This document shows positions 1-4,720 of a stretch of 5,966 bases of DNA, one piece after another; position 1 is the stretch's first letter; every line of letters begins with the position of its first letter. The translations under genes and the position numbers were made by a program. Location of the stretch: positions 1-5,966 of the forward strand of contig CAJOPV010000219.1 of NCBI GenBank assembly GCA_905236495.1, read 5' to 3'. The DNA is from an uncultured Christensenellaceae bacterium (lineage in GTDB: Bacteria > Bacillota > Clostridia > Christensenellales > Aristaeellaceae). The notes below the pieces were generated by a model. It had not been told where the DNA came from and searched no databases. It saw nothing but the letters and a program-made list of their open reading frames with translations.

Positions 1-327
1 ACCGCCATCGGCCTGGGCACCATCAAGCATCCCGAGCTGGCCCTCACCGAGAACCCCTGGTACACCTCCGTGCCCACCGTGCTGCCCCACACCATCGAGG
101 AAAGCAATCGGCTGAGCGAGCTGTCCGACCTGAACGGCGCTTACGGTCAGGGCAAGGGCCAAAGCAACGTGTTCGTCAATCTCATCGCGGGCGGCTATGA
201 AGGCCTGGATGTTGACAGCGCAGAGGAAGCTGCCGCGCACGTGACCGAAGACTGGTACGGCGATGAATATCTGGAATACAAAAACGACGCCTGGACCCGT
301 CTGGTGGAATACTACAATTCCCTGTAA
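1..327 (+). CDS. C-terminal part of a probable ABC-transporter substrate-binding protein (5' end outside window)
   Basis: The frame is open from the first base and ends in TAA at 325-327, giving the last 108 residues of a protein that starts upstream. A GTG at 70 lies in the same frame, but no ribosome binding site precedes it and the open frame continues leftwards, so it is not a credible start. The fragment has no membrane segment. It is acidic and rich in Trp, Tyr, Asp and Gly, with a helical-looking C-terminus (DEYLEYKNDAWTRLVEYY), which resembles the closing helices of secreted family-1 sugar-binding proteins. Support for that call is mostly contextual: it precedes a gene run containing a MalK/UgpC-type ATPase, and a strong intercistronic hairpin without a U-tract follows, as is common after highly expressed binding-protein genes. 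No diagnostic motif is visible, and another secreted or cytoplasmic protein remains possible. Confidence 0.5.
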   Translation, partial: TAIGLGTIKHPELALTENPWYTSVPTVLPHTIEESNRLSELSDLNGAYGQGKGQSNVFVNLIAGGYEGLDVDSAEEAAAHVTEDWYGDEYLEYKNDAWTRLVEYYNSL

Positions 328-335
328 TCAAACCG

Positions 336-351
336 CAGATCGGATGATCTG
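336..351 (+). repeat. Small intercistronic hairpin
   Basis: CAGATC and GATCTG form a perfect 6-bp inverted repeat around the 4-base loop GGAT, nine bases after the stop codon of the upstream gene. A short T-run (TTTTC, 356-360) follows five bases after the stem, so it could act as a very weak terminator. It sits directly before the much stronger hairpin at 359-392. Confidence 0.5.
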
Positions 352-356
352 AACCT

Positions 357-394
357 TTTCTCCCCTCCCCGTCTTCGGGCGGGGAGGGGAGAGA
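357..394 (+). promoter_or_regulatory. Strong intercistronic hairpin with UUCG tetraloop (probable mRNA-stabilising or attenuating element)
   Basis: The left arm at 359-373 (TCTCCCCTCCCCGTC) pairs with the right arm at 378-392 (GGCGGGGAGGGGAGA) through 15 consecutive pairs, one of them G-U. Two further pairs at the base extend it to 357-394. The loop is TTCG closed by C-G, an exceptionally stable RNA tetraloop. The following sequence (GATACCGTAATAAAG) has no U-tract, so a classical intrinsic terminator is not supported. Hairpins at this position, between a binding-protein gene and downstream transporter genes, typically protect the upstream mRNA 3' end and lower downstream expression. That role is inferred here. 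Confidence 0.75.
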
Positions 395-420
395 TACCGT
401 AATAAAGGGGATACGCCGTC

Positions 421-1011
421 ATGTACAAAAAACAAATGGCCCTCCAAAGGGTTCTCTGCATCCTGATGGTCGCCGCCAGCGCCCTGGTATTCATTTACGC
501 GCTGGGGTATATGACGGATGCATATGACATGATCTACGCGCTGCGCGAAAAGGACAAGACCCCGGAAATCTACCAGTTTCTGGCGGGAATGGATCAGTTC
601 GACAGCACGCTGGTCTATGCGGGCATCGGCATGATCCTCGTTTCGCTGACCCTGTTCCTGACAAATACCCATATCCGCAGGAAGTATTACATCGGCAATT
701 ACATTGCCACGGCTTTGAACGCGGGCGCCGCGGCGGTGCTGTCTGTCTGGGCCCACGGGCAGGTCTCCAATTTGAAAAGCCAGTATTTCTCCGGCATCAT
801 TGATTTTGAGGTGGTAAAAAACTGGGCCGACCGAAGCGCCAGAAACGGCGGCATCAGCGTCTATACCGATTCCACCTTCTGGTTCGACGTGCACTATTTC
901 GTATTCGGCCTGCTGCTGCTGGCGGCAGTGCTGCTGATTTTGAATGCAATCTGGAAGATCACATTGATGCGGCGCGAGCAGGAAGTGCTGCGAAAGGCGG
1001 TGTCTGCATGA
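421..1011 (+). CDS. Small four-helix membrane protein A, unrecognised family
   Basis: This 196-residue protein starts at ATG 421, with a purine-rich AAAGGGG at 404-410 as its ribosome binding site (10-base spacing). Four hydrophobic segments are visible at about residues 11-31, 62-81, 90-110 and 157-178. Positive charges at the N-terminus (KK at 3-4), between helices 2 and 3 (RRK at 86-88) and after helix 4 predict both ends in the cytoplasm. Extracytoplasmic loops of about 30 and 46 residues contain many aromatic and charged residues. No signal-peptide cleavage site and no EAA permease loop are seen, and the length is well short of a CUT1 permease. The stop codon overlaps the next start (ATGA), so translation of the two genes is probably coupled. 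A role with the neighbouring transporter is inferred from gene order only. Its topology, the basic cluster after helix 2 and the VH at the start of helix 4 recall the protein at 2639-3166. Confidence 0.85.
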   Translation: MYKKQMALQRVLCILMVAASALVFIYALGYMTDAYDMIYALREKDKTPEIYQFLAGMDQFDSTLVYAGIGMILVSLTLFLTNTHIRRKYYIGNYIATALNAGAAAVLSVWAHGQVSNLKSQYFSGIIDFEVVKNWADRSARNGGISVYTDSTFWFDVHYFVFGLLLLAAVLLILNAIWKITLMRREQEVLRKAVSA

Positions 1012-1544
1012 ACGAAGATATGACAATCCAACAGGATCGGATGCGTTTTGAAAAAAACACCGCTTCCTCCCGCCTGGCGCTGCTGGCGATCGTATTCAAC
1101 GTGTTCTTCTTTATCAGTATATACAAGGTGAACAACAGCGCATACTACACCTTCTGGATGGGCATTTCCATCATTTATAACCTGGTGTTCATGCTGGCGG
1201 CGTTTTTAGCCAGCGAGGGCGCCAAGAATTACAAGCTCGGCTATTCCAAGCTGCTGACGGTGCTGGGCATCGGGCAGATCGTGCGCATTTTCATCCTGCC
1301 CGCCATGATGCACGCCACCCTGGTCAGCGAAAAGATCCCCCAGATCGAGCAGGAAATCGTGATCCTGGGCTATCACATCCCCGTGATGATGGATAACGTG
1401 GTGATGCCCGCGGGCCAGTACATCCGGGTGATCTGCTATCTGGCCCTGTCCGCCCTGTGCCTGTTTGCAAGCGCCGTCATCAACCAGCGCAAGAGCAAGG
1501 CCCTGGCGGCTCACATCGCCAATCTCAGCCTGCGGCAGGCGTAA
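1008..1544 (+). CDS. Small four-helix membrane protein B, unrecognised family
   Basis: This 178-residue protein starts at ATG 1008, inside the ATGA overlap with the preceding gene. AAAGGCGG at 993-1000 gives a reasonable ribosome binding site 7 bases upstream. Hydrophobic segments lie at about residues 22-40, 49-68, 82-103 and 138-158. The first 21 residues are polar, and the C-terminus is basic (RKSK at 161-164), which again suggests cytoplasmic ends. The loop between helices 3 and 4 is about 34 residues and contains several Met and Pro. The stretch from EGAKNYKLGY (70-79) to FILP (95-98) superficially recalls an EAA loop, but its spacing is wrong. The stop codon is merged with the ribosome binding site of the ATPase gene that follows, linking the two in expression. 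The family is not recognised, and a transport partnership with ATPase 1 is inferred. Confidence 0.85.
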   Translation: MNEDMTIQQDRMRFEKNTASSRLALLAIVFNVFFFISIYKVNNSAYYTFWMGISIIYNLVFMLAAFLASEGAKNYKLGYSKLLTVLGIGQIVRIFILPAMMHATLVSEKIPQIEQEIVILGYHIPVMMDNVVMPAGQYIRVICYLALSALCLFASAVINQRKSKALAAHIANLSLRQA

Positions 1545-1549
1545 GGAGG
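1543..1549 (+). promoter_or_regulatory. Ribosome binding site of ATPase 1, overlapping the upstream stop codon
   Basis: AAGGAGG, a near-perfect Shine-Dalgarno sequence, starts inside the TAA stop (1542-1544) of the upstream membrane-protein gene and lies 7 bases before ATG 1557. It fixes the start of the ATPase and suggests that ribosomes finishing the upstream gene can reload here. Confidence 0.85.
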
Positions 1550-1556
1550 AAGAGGC

Positions 1557-2636
1557 ATGGCAGAGCTTTCACTGCAGCATCTGGATAAGATTTACGATAA
1601 TAACGTGCAGGCCGTGTTTGACTTCAATATGGATGTCAAAGACGGGGAGCTGATCGTGCTGGTGGGGCCCTCCGGCTGCGGCAAATCCACCACGCTTCGG
1701 ATGGTGGCGGGGCTGGAGGATATCTCCCGGGGCCATCTGTTTTTAAACGGCAGAGACATCACCAAGACCCCCGCCAAGGACCGGGACATGGCGATGGTGT
1801 TCCAGAATTACGCCCTGTACGGGCATATGACGATCTACGAAAACATGGCCTTTTCCCTGACGCTGCGGAAAGAGGATAAAAACGTCATCCACAAAAAGGT
1901 AATGGCGGCGGCGGAGATACTGGACCTGACGAACCAGCTCAATAAAAAGCCCAATCAGCTCTCCGGCGGGCAGCGTCAGCGGGTCGCCATGGGCCGGTCC
2001 ATCGTGCGCAATCCCAGCGTGTTCCTCTTTGACGAGCCCCTGTCCAACCTGGATGCCAAGCTCCGGGGCGCCACCCGGCGGGAAATCCTGCTCCTGCATA
2101 AGCGGCTGGGAGCCACCATGCTGTATGTGACCCACGATCAGACCGAGGCCCTGACCCTGGCTGACAGGATCGTCTGCATGTCCATGGGCCACGTGCAGCA
2201 GATCGGCACGCCCATGGAGCTGTACGATACCCCCAACAACACCTTCGTCGCCGGCTTTATCGGCCTGCCCCCCATGAATTTTTATCCCGTCACCGTAAAG
2301 GACGGGGAGCTTGCGGGCCAGGGCTTTTCCGTGCCTCTCACCGAGGCGGAGCGGGATACCCTCTCCGATTATGCCAATAAGGAAATCATCCTGGGTGTGC
2401 GCCCGGAGGATATGACCGAGGGCGGCACGCTGCCCGTGGATGTGGTGACGAATGAAAACCTGGGCATGAACACCCTGGTGCACGGCTACATCGCCGGGCA
2501 GCACGGCCTGAACATCACCGCCAAGCTACGGGGCTGGAAGGATTACAGGAACGGCGACGGGGTGAAGCTGCAGTTCACCCGCAAGCATTTCTTCGACAAG
2601 GATACCACCAACGCCATCCGAAAGGGGGCAAAATAA
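1557..2636 (+). CDS. ugpC: Carbohydrate ABC transporter ATP-binding protein, MalK/UgpC/MsmK type (ATPase 1)
   Basis: This 359-residue protein is full length for the CUT1 ATPase family. It hydrolyses ATP on the cytoplasmic face to drive sugar or polyol import. Visible motifs are the A-loop Tyr13, Walker A GPSGCGKST (37-45), Q-loop Gln83, ABC signature LSGGQ (135-139), Walker B VFLFDE (155-160), D-loop SNLD (163-166) and H-loop His193. The family hallmark GTPMELY...FVAGFIGLPPMNF (217-242) leads into the C-terminal regulatory (TOBE/OB-like) domain of about 115 residues, which includes GVRPEDM (280-286). All catalytic residues are intact. Unusual points are LYGHMT after the Q-loop (87-92), where the family usually has Pro in place of Gly, and Cys207 and Ser209 in the normally VVM-type strand. 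It lies between two pairs of four-helix membrane proteins. Substrate cannot be read from the sequence, because related ATPases are often shared between sugar transporters. The symbol denotes the family, not a proven glycerol-phosphate specificity. Confidence 0.97.
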   Translation: MAELSLQHLDKIYDNNVQAVFDFNMDVKDGELIVLVGPSGCGKSTTLRMVAGLEDISRGHLFLNGRDITKTPAKDRDMAMVFQNYALYGHMTIYENMAFSLTLRKEDKNVIHKKVMAAAEILDLTNQLNKKPNQLSGGQRQRVAMGRSIVRNPSVFLFDEPLSNLDAKLRGATRREILLLHKRLGATMLYVTHDQTEALTLADRIVCMSMGHVQQIGTPMELYDTPNNTFVAGFIGLPPMNFYPVTVKDGELAGQGFSVPLTEAERDTLSDYANKEIILGVRPEDMTEGGTLPVDVVTNENLGMNTLVHGYIAGQHGLNITAKLRGWKDYRNGDGVKLQFTRKHFFDKDTTNAIRKGAK

Positions 2637-2638
2637 AG

Positions 2639-3166
2639 ATGCCTGAATTTATCCGCAAGTTTTTCGTGGCCCTCAAGCGCAAGCCCCAGATGATCGCCCT
2701 GACGGCGGTGATCGTGGCCTTCGTGTGGTATTCCTTCAACCTGACGGTGATTTCCTTCACCACCACCCGGCTCCAGGGCAATAACATGGGCCTGACGGGC
2801 TTTGCCATCATGCTGTTTTCCACCCTGGCGATCGTGTGCTGCATGAACGCCTTCCCCTATCGGAAAAAGACCAACATGCCCATGCTGGCACTGCTGTTCG
2901 TGATGCTGGGGATCGTGCTCTTCTGCGACGTGCATTACCTGCGCAGCGTCATGGATAAGGTGGCCTCCGGCACGGTGAACAGCGATAATCTGCCGGAGGT
3001 GGGCCAGGCCCAGACGGTGATGAAGGTGCACATCATCCTGGTGATCGTCAGCGCTTTCCTCGCCGCCACCTTGCCGGTGTATCGGAAGCTGATCCGCAAG
3101 ATCAATACCTCCATCGAGGTGGAAGCCAACGAGAACATGGAGACCATTGATATCAGCGGTGAGTGA
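2639..3166 (+). CDS. Small four-helix membrane protein C, unrecognised family
   Basis: This 175-residue protein starts at ATG 2639, two bases after the ATPase stop, with AAAGGGGG (2621-2628) as ribosome binding site inside the end of the ATPase gene. The N-terminus is amphipathic and basic (RKFFVALKRK, 6-15). Hydrophobic segments lie at about residues 18-40, 50-72, 80-98 and 129-148. RKK at 75-77 between helices 2 and 3, and a basic stretch after helix 4 (RKLIRK, 149-154), predict cytoplasmic ends, and the tail turns acidic in its last 15 residues. A loop of about 30 residues, probably extracytoplasmic, separates helices 3 and 4. His99 (DVHY) at the end of helix 3 and VH at 130-131 before helix 4 resemble positions in the protein at 421-1011. 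No EAA loop and no known domain are recognised. The gene is co-directional and tightly packed with the ATPase, so a shared complex is a reasonable inference. Confidence 0.85.
   Translation: MPEFIRKFFVALKRKPQMIALTAVIVAFVWYSFNLTVISFTTTRLQGNNMGLTGFAIMLFSTLAIVCCMNAFPYRKKTNMPMLALLFVMLGIVLFCDVHYLRSVMDKVASGTVNSDNLPEVGQAQTVMKVHIILVIVSAFLAATLPVYRKLIRKINTSIEVEANENMETIDISGE
3159..3164 (+). promoter_or_regulatory. Weak ribosome binding site favouring the ATG start at 3172
   Basis: GGTGAG lies 7 bases before ATG 3172, inside the end of the preceding gene. An alternative GTG at 3163 overlaps the upstream TGA (GTGA) but has no purine-rich sequence at proper spacing, so ATG 3172 is preferred. The GTG would add only three residues. 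Confidence 0.5.
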
Positions 3167-3171
3167 CGCCC

Positions 3172-3798
3172 ATGGCTAAGAAAGAAAAGGCCGAAAAAAA
3201 GATCCCCGCCGCCTATTACGAGCTGAAAACCCGGGCGGTGGATGATCTGGTGAACGCCAACGAGGCAAACTCCCCGGAGGTCAGCCCCAAGGAGCTGCGC
3301 AAATACCGCCGCCGGGCGGGGCTGCATCTGCCGGAAGGGCTGAAATACTTCCTGGTGAAGTGGTGGTTCGCCGGGGTGGCCTGCTGGTTTTTCATGATCG
3401 GGCTGGCGTCCCTGGGCATAGCCAATCTGGATATGATGCTCATTGTGGGCATCGTGGTGGGCCTGTTATGGGATCTGCCGGTGAACATCTTCATCCGCCT
3501 GAAGGAAGAGAAGAAGGGCGAAAACAACGGGTGGATGATGTTTCCCCAAACGGGGGTGGGGGCCGGGGTGCTCAACGTCCTTTACGGCGTGGCGCTGGTG
3601 TTTTTAACTGCCCAGACCTACGGCGCCGTCAACGCCTTCCTCACCGCCGGCGGGGCCGAAACCGCCCTGGGGGTGGAGCCGATCCTCTTCGGTATCTTTG
3701 TCGCCGGGTGGGATTTCCTGCTTCTTTTCTTCAAGCGCCTGGGCCGCAGCATCCTGAGCGACGCAAAAAAAGCCGCCGATCAGGAACGGCGGCGGTAA
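3172..3798 (+). CDS. Small four-helix membrane protein D with basic cytoplasmic N-terminus, unrecognised family
   Basis: Starting from ATG 3172 the protein has 208 residues. It opens with a long, highly charged Lys/Arg/Glu-rich segment (1-60, including KYRRR at 44-48) that should be cytoplasmic. Hydrophobic segments follow at about 62-83, 87-108, 128-149 and 168-187, then a short basic tail ending in RRR. Acidic residues lie in or at the edge of the membrane segments: Asp101 in LLWDLPVN (98-105) and Asp181 in GWDFLLLFF (179-187). These would be unusual unless they serve packing or function. It is the last gene of the rightward run and converges on the araC-type gene, with 10 bases between the stop codons. 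The last codons contain a hairpin and A-tract that act on the opposite strand. The family is not recognised, and the context suggests a membrane partner of the ABC ATPases. Confidence 0.85.
   Translation: MAKKEKAEKKIPAAYYELKTRAVDDLVNANEANSPEVSPKELRKYRRRAGLHLPEGLKYFLVKWWFAGVACWFFMIGLASLGIANLDMMLIVGIVVGLLWDLPVNIFIRLKEEKKGENNGWMMFPQTGVGAGVLNVLYGVALVFLTAQTYGAVNAFLTAGGAETALGVEPILFGIFVAGWDFLLLFFKRLGRSILSDAKKAADQERRR
3765..3793 (-). terminator. Intrinsic terminator of the araC-type gene, embedded in the neighbouring coding region
   Basis: GCCGCCG (3772-3778) and CGGCGGC (3787-3793) form a perfect 7-bp GC-only stem around an 8-base loop. On the plus strand seven A residues (3765-3771) precede it. 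Read on the minus strand this is a GC-rich hairpin followed at once by seven U residues, a textbook intrinsic terminator 16 bases past the regulator's stop codon. It lies wholly within the last codons of the convergent membrane-protein gene (DAKKAADQERR). Confidence 0.85.
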
Positions 3799-3808
3799 GG
3801 GGCGGCGG

Positions 3809-4609
3809 TTACTGGTCCCGGGGGGAGACCTTCACGCTGGCAGGGTCCAGCCGGGTTTTTTCTTCCTCCTGGCGCATGTGCTGGGCGTAGTAGCTGGGGG
3901 ATACGCCAAACTCCTTCTTGAACATCTTGGAGAAGTACAGCGAATCCCGAAAGCCGCACTGCCGGGCGATATCCATGACGGCGCTGCCGTTGATTTCCGC
4001 ATTGATGAGCATATCCGCGGCGGATTGCAATCGGCGGTTCGTCAGGTATTTGTGAGGGGTCACCCCCAGTTCCTTCTGAAACAGCTTGCGCAGGTAATCG
4101 TAGCTGAAGGGCTGGGCCCGCAGGAACTCATCCAGCCGGTAATCGCAGTCGGCGCAGTGGCTGATGATGTCGCTTTCGATTTCCTCCACGACCCTCGTCA
4201 GCGGCCGAGCCGTCTGGTAAGCCGTCAGGTAGCAGCAGATCAGGTTTCCGTAGGCGGACAGGAGGGAGGTTTTCTCCTTCCTGTCGGAATGGAAGTGGTA
4301 GTGCACGGCGGTGAAGGCGTCCAGCAGGAAATGGTTGCTGTCATCGGTGATGAGGGCGGGCTTTTTCAGCGTCAGGGACGGGGACGTCATATTGATGTGG
4401 ATGTTCCGAAAGCCCGTTTCGCTGGTGTTGGCGTGGGCCACCATGGGGGGGATGATCACCACGTCCCCCTGCTTGTAGGGCATGGACTCCTGGTCGAAAA
4501 GCATGACGCCGGAGCCGTAGGTGCACAAAATGCACTCCCAGCTTTCGTGGGCGTGGCGGGATACCGTCATCATCAGGGAATGCATGCCCGCGTAGGTAAT
4601 GTCATTCAT
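3809..4609 (-). CDS. AraC-family transcriptional regulator with N-terminal cupin-type sensor domain
   Basis: This 266-residue protein starts at ATG 4609 on the minus strand, with AAAAGGAG (plus-strand 4617-4624) 7 bases upstream. The N-terminal part (about 10-90) has the cupin pattern of sugar-sensing AraC proteins: HAHESWE (19-25), then YKQGDVVIIPP (45-55) and His59. The C-terminal part (about 150-245) is the double helix-turn-helix domain. The first motif includes FSYDYLRKLFQKELGVTPHKYL (168-189). The second, DIARQCGFRDSLYFSKMFKKEFGVSPSYY (213-241), matches the family signature. Length is usual for the class. Such proteins bind a sugar or derivative in the cupin and activate nearby uptake or degradation genes. 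Its place between the two transporter halves, divergent from ATPase 2, makes these genes the likely targets. The effector is unknown, and the last 20 residues are a polar tail. Confidence 0.95.
   Translation of the reverse strand: MNDITYAGMHSLMMTVSRHAHESWECILCTYGSGVMLFDQESMPYKQGDVVIIPPMVAHANTSETGFRNIHINMTSPSLTLKKPALITDDSNHFLLDAFTAVHYHFHSDRKEKTSLLSAYGNLICCYLTAYQTARPLTRVVEEIESDIISHCADCDYRLDEFLRAQPFSYDYLRKLFQKELGVTPHKYLTNRRLQSAADMLINAEINGSAVMDIARQCGFRDSLYFSKMFKKEFGVSPSYYAQHMRQEEEKTRLDPASVKVSPRDQ
3836..3861 (+). terminator. Possible rightward terminator inside the 3' end of the araC-type gene
   Basis: GCTGG (3836-3840) and CCAGC (3847-3851) form a 5-bp stem around a 6-base loop, followed by CGGG and six T residues (3856-3861). 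CCCGG at 3817-3821 could also pair with CCGGG at 3851-3855 to bring the stem up to the T-run, leaving a bulge on the left side. It would end transcription of the rightward membrane-protein genes about 60 bases past their last stop. The stem is short, so this is tentative. Confidence 0.35.
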
Positions 4610-4639
4610 GGCAGGGCTCCTTTTGTAATTGATGATTGT

Positions 4640-4668
4640 ATTCTATCACAGGATATCCGTTTTGTCCA
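4640..4668 (-). promoter_or_regulatory. SigA-type promoter of the araC-type gene
   Basis: On the minus strand, TGGACA (plus 4663-4668) is separated by exactly 17 bases from TAGAAT (plus 4640-4645). Each hexamer differs from the sigma-70/SigA consensus by one base. A TG one base before the -10 box makes it an extended -10 promoter. Transcription would start near 4633, giving a leader of roughly 23 bases that contains the ribosome binding site. Confidence 0.75.
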
Positions 4669-4676
4669 TATCAAAA
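4651..4676. promoter_or_regulatory. Candidate operator sites in the araC / ATPase 2 divergent intergenic region
   Basis: The 111-bp region between the two divergent genes contains the perfect 8-bp palindrome GGATATCC (4651-4658), inside the spacer of the minus-strand promoter. Next to it is the 17-bp dyad TTTTG-N7-CAAAA (4660-4676), which covers the -35 box. Either could bind the regulator for autoregulation or control of ATPase 2. AraC proteins more often use direct repeats, so this is only a candidate. Confidence 0.3.
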
Positions 4677-4706
4677 AGCCGAAAACTACGGCGGCGGGAA
4701 ACGGTC

Positions 4707-4713
4707 AAGGAGG
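4707..4713 (+). promoter_or_regulatory. Ribosome binding site fixing the start of ATPase 2
   Basis: AAGGAGG lies 7 bases before ATG 4721. The reading frame stays open for more than 800 bases further left, through the antisense of the regulator gene. This site and the family N-terminus (MAYIELKNINKIY) fix the true start at 4721. Confidence 0.9.
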
Positions 4714-4720
4714 CAAGGGC

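Noticed and set aside
359..400. Intrinsic terminator after the first gene
   Set aside because: The hairpin is strong but no T-run follows on either strand, so termination at this point is not supported.
328..1026. Antisense open frame opposite membrane protein A
   Set aside because: It covers the hairpin region and the whole of a well-supported membrane-protein gene, and its translation is low-complexity His/Gln/Arg-rich with no recognised domain.
1215..1301. EAA-like permease motif in membrane protein B (EGA...FILP)
   Set aside because: The distance from the Glu to the ILP is 28 residues, where the EAA consensus needs about 19, and the stretch runs through a predicted helix and not a cytoplasmic loop.
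1743..2504. Long antisense open frame opposite ATPase 1
   Set aside because: It has the same His/Gly-rich composition typical of antisense shadows, mirrors conserved ATPase codons, and has no recognised domain.
4629..4657. Rightward promoter for ATPase 2 (TTGATG, 17 bases, GATATC)
   Set aside because: The -10 hexamer matches consensus at only three of six bases, and no other spacing in the 111-bp gap gives a better pair. I see no convincing plus-strand promoter.
3878..4720. Open frame running through the antisense of the araC-type gene into ATPase 2, which would give a much longer protein
   Set aside because: The translation has no recognisable domain, lies opposite a clear AraC-family gene, and the AAGGAGG at 4707-4713 plus the family N-terminus fix the ATPase start at 4721.
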